A DNA stretch of 64,000 nt from Nocardia crassostreae (GCF_001613405.1 NZ_BDCH01000019.1:248001-312000); one strand, 5' to 3'. Counted from the first letter of the stretch, positions 1 through 9,536 are shown. A program made the numbers and translations. The notes: generated by a model from the sequence alone, not told the origin.

Positions 1-661
1 TGACCAGCTCGCCGAGTTCGCGGCCCAGACTCAGCGGGCCGAGACTGACCAGGAAAGGCGCGACGCTCCAGAACAGTCGCGGACTGCGCGAGAACATCTC
101 CACTCCGTCCACGGCTCCCCCGCCGTTCAGTAGCCCGACGCCCCGGGAGAAAAGCCAGGTGCGCAGCCCTATTTCGGAGTGCGTGGGTCGTGCCAGGCGC
201 GGCGCGCCCGGTAGCAGCCAGCCCGGGTCGTCGACGGTGCGTCCGGTGCGCAGCGGGGTGACTTCGGCATCGTCACCCAGCACGCGGTCGAAGCTGTTGC
301 ACAGCATGGCGATCAGATCGATGTGCCCGACCAGGAAGCACAGTTCGACCCGCTGGGCGGCGTCGAGATCCAATGCCGCCCAGCTGCGGTCGCTGAGGTA
401 GCGGTCGCGATGCAGGTCCTCGACAGCTTCGATCAGCACACGCCGGCGGGCCGTGGGACGCAGCAGCGCCTCCTGCCCGTTGTCCCAACAGCCTTGCAGC
501 GCCGCGCATCCCGCCCGATGCGCGGTATGCCGGGCGACGAGGCGGCAGTCCGCGGACGCGAGCGCGGCGTAGCGGAAGCGCCGCAGCAGTCGCCCGGAGC
601 CGCGTCCGAACGGACTCGTGTCGCCGATGACATCACCTGTGCGCCAATACTTTCCCAGCAT
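1..661 (-). CDS. CMD-like (AhpD-fold) protein, C-terminus beyond left edge
   Basis: The reading frame is open for 220 codons from an ATG at 661 to the window edge, so the protein is incomplete. Residues about 30-120 resemble the carboxymuconolactone decarboxylase-like domain of the genes at 3336 and 4352: a VEDLHRDRYLSDRSW stretch followed by an ELCFLVGHIDLIAM helix. A second similar domain seems to begin near residue 165. The CxxC redox motif of classical AhpD is absent, so peroxidase activity is unlikely; substrate unknown. A GAGGAG ribosome site lies just upstream, and the start overlaps the end of the monooxygenase gene by 29 bases, so the two are probably co-transcribed. The gene is absent from simple ORF lists because its stop is outside the window. 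Confidence 0.7.
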   Translation of the reverse strand, partial: MLGKYWRTGDVIGDTSPFGRGSGRLLRRFRYAALASADCRLVARHTAHRAGCAALQGCWDNGQEALLRPTARRRVLIEAVEDLHRDRYLSDRSWAALDLDAAQRVELCFLVGHIDLIAMLCNSFDRVLGDDAEVTPLRTGRTVDDPGWLLPGAPRLARPTHSEIGLRTWLFSRGVGLLNGGGAVDGVEMFSRSPRLFWSVAPFLVSLGPLSLGRELGELV

Positions 662-2192
662 ATGTCTCCTCGTCCAGGTCTCGCGGCACCGTGGCGTAGG
701 CGTAGTCGTTCAGATCGAATCTGCGGGCGTCCCACCAGGCTTCGACCGCGAGCCCGGGTCGCAGGAACGGCGCGTCGCCGTGCCGGTCGAAGAAGTAGCT
801 GTTGGCATTGCCGCAGTCGTGGTTGAAGAACACGGTGCCGCGCTGGCGGCGCTGCACCTGCGCGAAGTACCGATCGTGCGCCTCGGGGCGGACCTCCACC
901 CGGGTCACGCCCCGGCGCTGGGCCTCCCGGATGGCACGCACGGCGTGGTGGGCCTGGTTCTCCACCATTTGGAACCAGGACCCGCCGGTGAGCGCGTAGG
1001 GGCCGAGTATGAGGAAGGCATTGGGGAAGCCGGGCACGGACGCCCCGAGGTATGCCTGGTAGCGCTGCTCGTCCCAGTAGCGGCCGAGTTCGACGCCGTC
1101 GCGGCCGTACACGTGAAACGGTGGCGTATTGCCGATTTCGAAGACCTTGAAGCCGGTCGCGAGAATCAGGACGTCGATCCGGTGCAGCCGCCCATCGGCG
1201 GTGCGGATGCCGGTCTTGGTGACCCGCTCGATCCGGTCGGTCACCAACTCGACGTTGTCGCGGGTGAAGGCCCGCCATTAGTCGTTGGAATAGGTGGGCC
1301 GCTTGCACCAGAAGCCGTACTCCGGCGTGAGCCGCTCCCGCAGCCCGGGATCGGGAACCTGCCGCTTCAGATGCTCGAGGCAGACGCGCTCCACGGCATG
1401 ATTGGCCCACGGAATCCGCTTGTAGTACAACCGGATTCCCACCATGACCGTCTCGGTGACCGAGGTTTGCAGATACCGCATGGCCCGTTGGGTGGGCGGC
1501 AGGTAGCGGTACACCGCCTGCTCCGCGCCGGAGATTCGCCGGACGGGTTTCGGGACGCACCAGATGGGCGTGCGCTGAAAGACGCTCAGCTGCCGCACCT
1601 GCGGCGCGATGGCCGGAACCACCTGCACGGCGGTGGCCCCGGTGCCGGTCACCGCCACCCGCTTGCCCGTCAGATCCACCGAATGATCCCAGCGGGCGGT
1701 GTGCATGGCGACGCCGCCGAAACCGGAAAGTCCCTCGATATTGGGGGCTTTGGGCTGCGTGAGCCCGCCGGTAGCGCCGATGAGGAAGCGCGCGGTCGAC
1801 TCCGCGCGCTCACCGGTGCCGCGATCCTCGATCGTGAGCCGCCACAGGTTCCGCGCTTCGTCGAAGCGCGCCTCGTGCACCTTGGTCCGCAACCGGATAT
1901 GCGGCAGCACACCGTATTTAGCGGCGCAGTGATCGGCGTACGCCTTGAGTTCCGCGCCGGGCGCGTAGGTGCGCGACCAGGCGGGGTTCATCTCGAAGGA
2001 GAAGGAGTACACCGAGGAGGCGATGTCGACGGCCACGCCCGGGTAGGTGTTGTCCCGCCAGGTCCCGCCCAGATCCGCGGCCTGCTCGAGGATGACGAAA
2101 TCGTGGATGCCGTTGCGCTTCAGCTCGATTCCCGCGCCGATGCCGCTGAATCCCGCACCCACCACGATGACGTCGTGATCCGGGACCGTCAT
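633..2192 (-). pseudogene. Baeyer-Villiger-type flavin monooxygenase with in-frame TAA
   Basis: Class B flavoprotein monooxygenase that would insert oxygen next to a ketone using NADPH and FAD. The N-terminal FAD motif (GAGFSGIG, residues 13-20), the GGTWRDNTYPG stretch and the BVMO fingerprint FGGVAMHTARWD are all present, as is the second Rossmann motif GTGATA. The frame is cut by TAA at 1278-1280. The intact paralogue at 6415 reads SNDYYRTFTRP at this place, so a tyrosine codon appears to have become a stop. The frame then continues unbroken for over 200 codons to the normal end, with ATGFKVFE and other C-terminal motifs intact. It overlaps the upstream hydrolase by ATGA. The downstream part could only be made by readthrough or from the internal GTG at 1247. 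Confidence 0.85.
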
Positions 2193-3043
2193 GCGGTCCC
2201 CGCCTTCGCCGTCTCCGCGGCGTTCGCCACCGCGGCATGGCAGGCGCGGATGAAGGCGGAGATCTCCGGAGCCAGCCGAGCCGGATCCGAGCGCAGTTCC
2301 AGCCAGGTGCGCGCGTGGATGATCCAGGCGAGCGGCGCCTCGGCCGCCAGGGCGCGCGCGTCGGCGGGCCGGTGCACCGGATCGAAGTAGCGGTAGCCGA
2401 TCACCAGCACGGGTGGGCGCAGCTGCTCGCGAATGTCCTTGGGCGGCTTGAATCCGGTGTAGATCATGCCCTGCACGGCGGCGGCGGAGGCCGCGCAGTC
2501 CTGGGCCAGCCAGTCCAGGGTCAGATCGGTCACCGATCCGGAGCCACGGGGCAGACGGCCCGCGGCGCGCGCGGTCAGCCGGGCGAGTGGACGGCCGTAG
2601 GTGAAGGCCGCCAGGACCGCTCCCGCGCACGCGGTGACGAAGAGGATGGACCGGTCCAGCACCGGCCCCTCGACGACGATGCCGTGCAGGCGTTCCGGTG
2701 CGTGCGCGGCCAGTGCCAGCGTCATGGCGGACCCGGCGGAGGTGCCGTAGACCACCGCGCGCTCCACCGCCAGTTCGTCCAGCAGCGCGACGATCTGCTC
2801 GGCGAATACGCGCATGGAATAGCTCGAATTGTCGGTGGGGCGGTCGGATTCACCGGTGCCCAAGGGGTCGAGGGTCGCCACCCGCAGCCCGGCGGCGGCC
2901 AGTTCGTCGGCCAGCGGGCCCTCCATTCGGCGACTCATCAACAGTCCCGGTATCAGGACCACGGTGTCGGGGCCCTCGCCTCGCAGGTCATAGGCCAGTC
3001 GGTGACTTCCGACGTCGAACCGACGGGTGCACGGTGGCGTCAT
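2189..3043 (-). CDS. alpha/beta hydrolase, probable esterase/lactonase
   Basis: 284 residues, the usual size for an alpha/beta-hydrolase fold esterase. The nucleophile elbow YGTSAGS lies near residue 100, the oxyanion segment IPGLLMSRRM near residue 33, and an acidic residue near TLDPLGTGESDRP. It is a close paralogue of the hydrolases at 5519 and 12379, which share the same RM-ADEL-LRV pattern. It is the first gene of a leftward operon with the monooxygenase at 633 (ATGA overlap). A hydrolase next to a BVMO commonly cleaves the ester or lactone that the BVMO makes; that pairing is inferred. Start ATG 3043 follows a GAGGAG ribosome site. Confidence 0.8.
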   Translation of the reverse strand: MTPPCTRRFDVGSHRLAYDLRGEGPDTVVLIPGLLMSRRMEGPLADELAAAGLRVATLDPLGTGESDRPTDNSSYSMRVFAEQIVALLDELAVERAVVYGTSAGSAMTLALAAHAPERLHGIVVEGPVLDRSILFVTACAGAVLAAFTYGRPLARLTARAAGRLPRGSGSVTDLTLDWLAQDCAASAAAVQGMIYTGFKPPKDIREQLRPPVLVIGYRYFDPVHRPADARALAAEAPLAWIIHARTWLELRSDPARLAPEISAFIRACHAAVANAAETAKAGTA

Positions 3044-3335
3044 GAGGGCTCCTCGTCGAGCGAATCCAGCACGTCAGCGATACCGGACCACTAAAGTTGA
3101 CACTGTTGTATCTTGAGTTTGCCGGGCTTGCCCAACCACTGTCAACGCCCCGGGTGCGCTGGCGCTCAGGGTCAATCATGTGGCGGCCGCGGCTCTGTCC
3201 GGCCGCTCGCCCGGCTCCCTACCGTCACCGGTGAACGCCCCGACGACGCGCCCAGGTCCGTGGGGAGAACAACGGGCGCACAACTACATTCGCCGATCGC
3301 GCCCGGCGCAACGACCGGCGCTCAGGGAGGACATC
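3044..3335. promoter_or_regulatory. divergent promoter region of the two catabolic arms
   Basis: 292 bases without a convincing gene between the leftward hydrolase and the rightward CMD-nitroreductase gene. It holds a 12-base motif at 3100-3111 that recurs in front of the paralogous hydrolase at 5519. Short ORFs here do not look coding. Confidence 0.5.
3100..3111 (-). promoter_or_regulatory. putative operator ATACAACAGTGT (copy 1)
   Basis: The minus strand reads ATACAACAGTGT, 57-68 bases upstream of the hydrolase start at 3043. An identical 12-mer on the plus strand lies at 5475-5486, 33-44 bases upstream of the paralogous hydrolase. Copy 2 continues with A, giving an imperfect inverted repeat TACA-N4-TGTA. 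A shared regulator is inferred; one of the TetR proteins at 15-16 kb is a candidate. Confidence 0.45.
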
Positions 3336-4352
3336 ATGCAGCTCAAACCCGATGTGGCAGCGCGCACCGACGCATCCGGCCACTGGCGCGCGGCGAGCGT
3401 CGAGCGCATGCCCGACCTCGGCGCGCTGCGCCGCACCGAACCCGGCACCTGGCTGATCGCACGGCTCGGCGGCTTCCTCGGCGGCGGCCGCCGCATCAAG
3501 GTCCTCGAGGCCATGGGCCGCTCCGGCGGCATGTTCTGGGGCTATGTCCCGCTCGGCTTGCGCGTGGTGCCCGGCAGCCGATTGACGCGCGTGGACTGCG
3601 AACTCGCCACCCTGCGCACCGCCTGGAACGCCGGGGCCCGCTACGAATGGCATCACCACGTGTACGCCGCGCGCTTCAGCGGCATCTCGCTCGAGACCGT
3701 CGAACGCGTCGCCAAGGGCCCGGAGGCGGCGGGCTGGACCGACGCGCAGCGCCTGCTGCTGCGCGCGGTCGACGAATTGCATTCCGAGCGCATGATTCTC
3801 GACGACACCTGGCACGGGCTGTCGCGGCATCTGAGCGCCGCCCAGGGCGTGGACCTGTGCATGCTCGTCGGCCACTACGAAATGCTGGCCATGCTTCTGA
3901 AAACCCATGGCATCGAACCCGAACCCGACATGTGGCGGCGCGGCCCCTTCCGCTGGGTGCGCGACAGCGCCAGCGGCGACGGCATCGCCCCGGCCTGGCT
4001 GCCGCGCGTCAACCGGCTCGTCACCAATCGCCTGGTGGGCCTCACCGCCGGAAAACTCCCGCCCTACACCGTCATTCACCATGTCGGCCGCAAGTCCGGC
4101 CGCGCCTTCCGTACCCCGGTGGCGGGCGTGTACCGCGACGGCCTGTTCCTCGTCCCGCTCCTCTATGGCGACCGCTCCGACTGGGTGCGCAATGTGCTGG
4201 CCGCCGATGGCGCGGAGGTCACCTACCGCGGCCGCACCCGCAAGCTCACCACCCCGCGCGTGCTGGACGCCGCCGGCGCGGCCACCCTCCCCGAACCGGC
4301 CCACCTGTTCACCCGGCTCGTCAAGATTCTCGTCGCCGAGGTCGAGTCCTGA
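3336..4352 (+). CDS. fusion of CMD-like domain with F420-type (Ddn-like) nitroreductase domain
   Basis: 338 residues in two parts. Residues about 65-190 form a CMD-like helical domain (YEWHHHVYAARF, then AVDELHSERMI and DLCMLVGHYEMLAML) without the CxxC of AhpD. Residues about 225-335 match the deazaflavin-dependent nitroreductase family, with YTVIHHVGRKSGRAFRTPV and YRDGLFLVPLLYGDRSDWVRN. Proteins of that family bind F420 in mycobacteria and nocardiae and reduce quinones, enones or nitro groups. The fusion suggests that the CMD domain supplies or positions a substrate, which is inferred. Start ATG 3336 follows GGGAGGACATC. The stop overlaps the next start (TGATG). Confidence 0.75.
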   Translation: MQLKPDVAARTDASGHWRAASVERMPDLGALRRTEPGTWLIARLGGFLGGGRRIKVLEAMGRSGGMFWGYVPLGLRVVPGSRLTRVDCELATLRTAWNAGARYEWHHHVYAARFSGISLETVERVAKGPEAAGWTDAQRLLLRAVDELHSERMILDDTWHGLSRHLSAAQGVDLCMLVGHYEMLAMLLKTHGIEPEPDMWRRGPFRWVRDSASGDGIAPAWLPRVNRLVTNRLVGLTAGKLPPYTVIHHVGRKSGRAFRTPVAGVYRDGLFLVPLLYGDRSDWVRNVLAADGAEVTYRGRTRKLTTPRVLDAAGAATLPEPAHLFTRLVKILVAEVES

Positions 4353-5430
4353 TGTCTGGCACGGGCGCACGAGGCTGGGCCCGGCCCGCGCGCAGAGTCC
4401 GTCCGCACCTGCCGTGGCGGTGGGTTCCGCCGAACACCGAGATCGCCGTCCCTGCGGCGCACCACCTCACAATGCTCGCGCCCTGGGGAACCCTCATCAC
4501 CGCCGTCCACGCCACCGGGCTGACCCGGCTGCCGCTGCGCGACTGGGAACTGGTGGCGCTGCGGGCCAGCTGGAACAGCGGCGGCTGGTCGGAGTGGCAG
4601 AACCACGTGTTCTTCGCCCGGCTGCTGCGCCGCCGCGGTGCTGGCGGCGGTGGACGAATTGCACTAGAGTTCGGCCATTTCCGACACCACCCGAGCCCGG
4701 CTGGGGCGGCACCTGAGCGACCGGCAATGCGACGAGCTGCGGGTGGTCACCGGCGTCTACGAGCTCATCGCGATGACGTTCGGCACCTTCGCGCCGCCGG
4801 GCGAACTGCTGAACTTCGAACCGCGCGCTCCGAGGGCTCGCGTCGGCTCCGGGCCCACGGCGTCCGCGACCCTACAAGCCGCTGGCTCCCGACCTTCCCG
4901 ACTCGCATCCCACCGACGCCACCGCGCCACCGGCGGAAGCCTCGGCCCTCCCCACGGAGACCACCACCATCGGTCGAGATGGCGCGACCGGTGCGCGTCC
5001 GGCCGCAGCTCCCGGCCCGGCCTGGCTGCCGCGGGATCCGGCCGTTCTCTCCCGGCTGGCGCGCAATCATCCCTTGGCCGCGAGGCTGTTCCAGACCGGC
5101 GCAGGCCAGCGGTCCCGGCTTCGCCTGTCCGACACCGATATCGAGCTCATCGTGCAGCGCACGGTCTGGCGTTGCGGCCCGGTCGACGAATGGCGAGCAC
5201 GCGGCATGCTCGCGCCGGAGATCTCGGCCATCGTCCAGCGTCGCCCCGATGCCCCGGGTCTGGAGCCGCGTCACGCGGCCCTGCTGCGCGCGGTCGACGA
5301 GCTCGACACCGAGTTCTTCGTCGGCGACCACACGTGGGAACAGCTCATCGCCAGCTACGACATTCCGCAATTGCTCGAAATGTGTTTGCTGGTGGGCCAT
5401 TACCGCGCGTTCGCCATGCTCATGGCGTAG
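4352..5430 (+). pseudogene. degenerate tandem CMD-domain protein
   Basis: The original was probably about 360 residues with two CMD-like domains joined by a Pro/Thr/Ala linker. Domain 1 begins normally (residues 1-95, with SEWQNHVFFARLLRR). Comparison with the gene at 3336 suggests about 20 codons are missing after this, with loss of frame. The frame resumes as VLAAVDELH, meets a TAG near 4666-4668, then runs through the typical ELRVVTGVYELIAMTFG. A further frameshift falls in the linker near 4830-4870. Domain 2 (LARNHPLAARLFQTG to the stop at 5430) is intact, and an internal TTG at 5074 could in principle start it. Several independent lesions make this a real pseudogene rather than a single sequencing error. 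Confidence 0.8.
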
Positions 5431-5474
5431 TGAACGCCGGGGTAGCCGATGCGGATCAAGGACTTCCACTTCTT

Positions 5475-5486
5475 ATACAACAGTGT
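5475..5486 (+). promoter_or_regulatory. putative operator ATACAACAGTGT (copy 2)
   Basis: The same 12-mer as at 3100-3111, here upstream of the hydrolase at 5519 and followed by an AT-rich TAATATT stretch that could be part of a promoter. The sequence TACAACAGTGTA has inverted TACA/TGTA ends. Confidence 0.45.
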
Positions 5487-5518
5487 AATATTGGACCATA
5501 GCTCAATGAGGAGTACCG

Positions 5519-6376
5519 ATGGAACCTCCCACTCGGAGCCTGCGCGTCGGCGCGGATCGAATCACCTACGACGAACGCGGACAAGGGAATCGCAGCGTGG
5601 TGCTGCTGCCCGGACTGTTCATGCCGCGACGGATGCACGAACGACTGGCCGACGCCCTGGCCGGCGGCGGATTGCGGGTCGTGTCGATGGAACCGCTCGG
5701 ATTCGGGGAAGCCGACCGGCCCGCGGGGTATTGGCACTACACCATGACCGCCTACGCGCGGCAGGTGATCGCGCTGCTGGACGCGCTCGAGCTGGAACAG
5801 ACCGTGTTGCTGGGCACGTCGGCGGGGGCCAATATCGCGCTCGCGACGGCGGTGCGCGCTCCACAGCGGGTGCGCGGGCTGGTGGTCGAATCGCCGGTGC
5901 TCGAACGCGCCATGCCCGCCTGCGCCGCGCTGGCGGTGCCGGGATTGCTGCTGGGGACCTACGGGGCCCTGCTCGCGCGCGGCGCGGGGGCGCTGGCGAA
6001 TCGGGTGCCGCGCACCCGCGGCGGCATTCCGGATCTGCTGCTGTCGTGGGCCGCCCAGGATCCCCGGCGCTCCGCGGAGGCGTTGCAGGGCATAATCTCC
6101 GGCGGTCCGCTGGTCCCGCGCGACGAGCGCCGCGCCATTGCCGCCCGCACGCTGGTCATCGGGCATCGGTTCGATCCGGTGCATCCCATCGCCGATGATC
6201 GGGCGCTGGCCGCCGACGTGCGCCGCGGGCGTTTCCTGGCCTCACGGTCGATTCTCGAATTGCGCCGCGCACCAGAGCGTCTCGCTCCGGCGATCACCGG
6301 ATTCATCACCGACTGCTGGGGCCTCCCGGCCGCCGCACATCCGCCCGCCGCGACCGCGGCGTCCCTGTCCCGGTGA
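5519..6376 (+). CDS. alpha/beta hydrolase, probable esterase/lactonase (paralogue 2)
   Basis: 285 residues with the nucleophile elbow LGTSAGAN near residue 102 and the LPGLFMPRRM oxyanion segment near residue 33. Closely related to the hydrolase at 2189 and more distantly to that at 12379, so it arose by local duplication. Start ATG 5519 is preceded by ATGAGGAG. It overlaps a possible GTG start (6373) of the monooxygenase that follows. The expected role is hydrolysis of the ester or lactone made by the neighbouring BVMO; the substrate cannot be told from sequence. Confidence 0.8.
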   Translation: MEPPTRSLRVGADRITYDERGQGNRSVVLLPGLFMPRRMHERLADALAGGGLRVVSMEPLGFGEADRPAGYWHYTMTAYARQVIALLDALELEQTVLLGTSAGANIALATAVRAPQRVRGLVVESPVLERAMPACAALAVPGLLLGTYGALLARGAGALANRVPRTRGGIPDLLLSWAAQDPRRSAEALQGIISGGPLVPRDERRAIAARTLVIGHRFDPVHPIADDRALAADVRRGRFLASRSILELRRAPERLAPAITGFITDCWGLPAAAHPPAATAASLSR

Positions 6377-6414
6377 CCGTTTACCGTCACCATCGTCGAA
6401 GGTCGAGTGCACCA

Positions 6415-7998
6415 ATGACTGCTGCCACCACCCCCAGCCACCTCGGAGTCCCGCCCGCCGTTCCCGATCACGAAGTCGTCGTGATCGGGGCGGGATTCGG
6501 CGGCATCGGCGTCGGAATCAAGTTGAAGGAAGCCGGAATCCACGACTTCGTCATCCTGGAACAGGCCCGCGATATCGGCGGCACCTGGCGCGACAATACC
6601 TATCCCGGCGTCGCCGTGGATGTCAGCTCGTTCACCTATTCGTTCTCCTTCGAGATGAATCCGGACTGGTCGCGGGCCTATGCGCCGGGCGTCGAACTCA
6701 AGGCGTACGCCGACCACTGCGTCGACAAATACGGTCTGCGCCGCCACATTCGGCTCAATACCAAGATGGTGTCGGGTGAATTCGACGCGGTGAATCATCT
6801 GTGGCGGGGCACCACCGCGACCGGCGAGGTGATCACCGCCCGCTATGTGGTGGGCGCGCCCGGCGTGCTCACCCAGCCCAAGCCGCCGGACATTCCGGGG
6901 GTGGCGGATTTCGCGGGCCCGACCCTGCACACCGCGCGCTGGGATCACGGAATCGACCTCACCGGCAAACGGGTGGCGGTCATCGGAACCGGCGCGACCG
7001 CCGTGCAATTGGTGCCCTCCATCGCCGATCGGGTGGAAAGTCTCGCGGTGTATCAGCGCACGCCCATCTGGGTCGCGCCGAAACCCGATCTGAGCATCCC
7101 CGCGCCGATGCGCACCATATTCCGCACCGTGCCCGGCACACAGCAGTCGCTGCGCGCGGCCACCACGACGCTCACCGAGACGGTCATGACCCTGGGAATC
7201 GTGCACAATCGGCAGATTCCCCTGCTGGTCAAGGGCATCGAGGCGCTGTGCACGGCGCATCTGCGGCGGCAGGTGCGCGATCCGGAACTGCGCGCCAAGC
7301 TCACCCCGCACTACGGGTTCGGGTGCAAACGCCCGTCGTTCTCCAACGACTACTACCGCACCTTCACCCGCCCGCACGTGGAACTGGTCACCGACGGCAT
7401 CGAGCGGATCACCGAGACCGGGATCGTCACCCGCGACGGGCGGCATCGGGAGATCGACGTGCTCATCCTGGCAACGGGATTCAAGGTCTTCGAAAAAGGC
7501 AATACCCCCGCCTATCCCATTCACGGGCTGCACGGCCGGGAATTGGGCGACTGGTGGAACGAGAACCGCTATCAGGCGTATCAAGGCACCACGATTCCCG
7601 GCTTCCCCAATCTGTTCCTCATCTCCGGGCCGTACGGATTCACCGGCGGCTCCTATTTCCAGCTCATCGAGAACCAGACCCGGCATTTCCTGCGCTGCCT
7701 GAAACGGACCCGGCGCACCGGCGCGACCTGGATCGAGGTGAAACCCGAGGCGCATCAACGCTATTTCGACTACGTCCAGCACCGCCAACCGGCCACCGTG
7801 TTCTACAACAACTGCGCCGCGTCCAACAGCTACTACTTCGACAAGCACGGCGACTCGCCGATTCTGCGGCCGTCCTCCGCGGTCGAAGCCTGGTGGGACA
7901 GCCGCACCTTCTCGCTGGACGATTACGCGTTCAAGCGACTGCACGCCGGCGCACGACGCTTGCGGTCGGTCCGGCTCGCGACGGGAGTGGGCGCATGA
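6415..7998 (+). CDS. Baeyer-Villiger flavin monooxygenase (intact)
   Basis: 527 residues from ATG 6415 (GTG 6373 in the same frame is an alternative, overlapping the upstream stop). The FAD motif GAGFGGIG is near residue 26, GGTWRDNTYPG near residue 58, the fingerprint FAGPTLHTARWDHG near residue 168, and the NADPH-site GTGATA near residue 195. ATGFKVFEKG and GPYGFTGGSYFQ lie in the C-terminal half. Length and motifs fit class B (type I) BVMOs, which use NADPH and FAD to convert ketones to esters or lactones. It is the only undamaged BVMO of the three in this island. It overlaps the next BVMO gene by ATGA. Confidence 0.88.
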   Translation: MTAATTPSHLGVPPAVPDHEVVVIGAGFGGIGVGIKLKEAGIHDFVILEQARDIGGTWRDNTYPGVAVDVSSFTYSFSFEMNPDWSRAYAPGVELKAYADHCVDKYGLRRHIRLNTKMVSGEFDAVNHLWRGTTATGEVITARYVVGAPGVLTQPKPPDIPGVADFAGPTLHTARWDHGIDLTGKRVAVIGTGATAVQLVPSIADRVESLAVYQRTPIWVAPKPDLSIPAPMRTIFRTVPGTQQSLRAATTTLTETVMTLGIVHNRQIPLLVKGIEALCTAHLRRQVRDPELRAKLTPHYGFGCKRPSFSNDYYRTFTRPHVELVTDGIERITETGIVTRDGRHREIDVLILATGFKVFEKGNTPAYPIHGLHGRELGDWWNENRYQAYQGTTIPGFPNLFLISGPYGFTGGSYFQLIENQTRHFLRCLKRTRRTGATWIEVKPEAHQRYFDYVQHRQPATVFYNNCAASNSYYFDKHGDSPILRPSSAVEAWWDSRTFSLDDYAFKRLHAGARRLRSVRLATGVGA

Positions 7999-9536
7999 GC
8001 CGGGATCTGCACACGCACATCGCCATTGTCGGGGCGGGCTTCTCCGGGCTGGGGATCGCGGTCAAGCTGAAGCAGGCCGGATACCACGATTTCGTGATCG
8101 TGGAGCAGACCGGCGATGTCGGCGGCACCTGGCGCGACAACACCTATCCCGGTGTGGCGGTGGACATCACCTCGTTCAACTACTCCTTCTCCTGGGAGCA
8201 GAATCCGCACTGGTCGCGCGTCTACGCCCCGGGCCGGAAGCTCAAGGCGTACGCCGATCACCTGGTCGAGAAGTACGGACTGCGCGAGCACCTGGTGTTC
8301 GACACCAAGATCACCGGGTCGAGCTTCGACGAGGACGCGCATCTGTGGCGGTTCGACACCGCCGACGGCCGCACCGGCTCGGCGCGGTTCGCCATCTCCG
8401 CGGCGGGCGGGCTCACCCAGCCTAAACCTCCGAATATCGCTGGTCTGCACGACTTCTCGGGAAAGACCATGCACACCGCGCGCTGGGACCACGACTACGA
8501 CCTCACCGGCAAGCGGGTCGCGGTCATCGGCACCGGGGCGACCTCGGTGCAATTGGTCCCGGCGATCGCCGATCGGGTCGCGCACGTGGAGGTCTTCCAG
8601 CGCACGCCGATCTGGGTGGTGCCCAAGCTCGACGCGCCGATCCCGCCCACGCTGCGGCGGGTGTTCGATCTCGTGCCGGCCTCGCAGGTGTCGGTGCGGC
8701 TGGCCACCGGCGCGGTCACCGAGGCCGTCATGGTGCTGGTCTCCACCTACGAGCGGCAATTCCCCATGCTGCGCAAGGGAATCGAGCAACTGTGCCGCGC
8801 CCATCTACGTCGGCAGGTGCCCGATCCGGCGCTGCGGGACCAGCTCACCCCACGCTACGACTTCCTGTGCAAGCGCCCGACGTTCTCCAACACCTACCTG
8901 CGATCGTTCACCCGCCCGGACGTGGATCTGGTGACCGAGCCGATAGAGCGCATCACCTAGACCGGCATCCGCACCGCCGACGGCCGCCTGCACGAGGTCG
9001 ACACCTTGTTCCTGGCAACAGGATTCAAGGTCTTCGAGCTGGGCAACACCCCGCCGTTCCCCGTCCACGGCACCGGCGGCGTAGAACTCGGGAAGTTCTG
9101 GCATGAGCACCGCTACCAGGCGTACGAGGGCGTCACCGTGCCGAGGTTCCCCAATATGTTCGCCATACTCGCGCCGTATTCGCTGACCGGGCCGTCCTAC
9201 TTCTCGATGATCGAGGCGTCCACCACCCACATCCTGCGGCTCATCGCCGAGACCGACCGCCGCGGCGCGAGCTGGGTGGAGATCCGTGACGAACCGCACC
9301 GCAAGTATTTCGCCGATATCCTACGCCGCCAGCGCAATACGGTCTTCCAGGCCGCAAATTGCACCGGCTCCAACAGCTACTACTTCGACCACCACGGCGA
9401 CACCCCCATGATGCGCCCGGCGACCGGACCCGAAATGCTGCTGCGGGCACGCTATTTCCCGCTCGACCACTACCGCTTCGAATCCGTCGACCGGCCCGGC
9501 CTCGAGCTGGAACGCCCGAGCAGGAGAACCGCATGA
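7995..9536 (+). pseudogene. Baeyer-Villiger flavin monooxygenase with in-frame TAG
   Basis: A full-length BVMO frame of 514 codons broken only by TAG at 8958-8960. The paralogue at 6415 has a Glu codon here (IERITETGI), so GAG to TAG is the simplest change. Both sides are well preserved: GAGFSGLGIA, GGTWRDNTYPG, FSGKTMHTARWDHD and GTGATS before the stop, ATGFKVFELGN and NSYYFDHHGDT after it. Truncation removes about 190 residues including part of the substrate domain, so the product should be inactive unless the stop is read through. The gene overlaps its neighbours on both sides by ATGA, consistent with translational coupling. Confidence 0.85.

Noticed and set aside
618-2390. Long plus-strand open frame (590 codons) opposite the first BVMO and hydrolase
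   Set aside because: It is an antisense shadow typical of high-GC DNA, with low-complexity composition and no domain. The minus strand has clear BVMO motifs.
3113-5488. 791-codon plus-strand frame across the CMD genes
   Set aside because: It runs out of frame through the CMD-nitroreductase gene and only coincides with real coding in part of the pseudogene.
1278-9000. Programmed stop readthrough (for example selenocysteine or pyrrolysine) in the BVMO genes
   Set aside because: The stops are TAA and TAG rather than TGA, no recoding hairpin is evident, and the paralogue has ordinary Tyr and Glu codons. Mutation is simpler.
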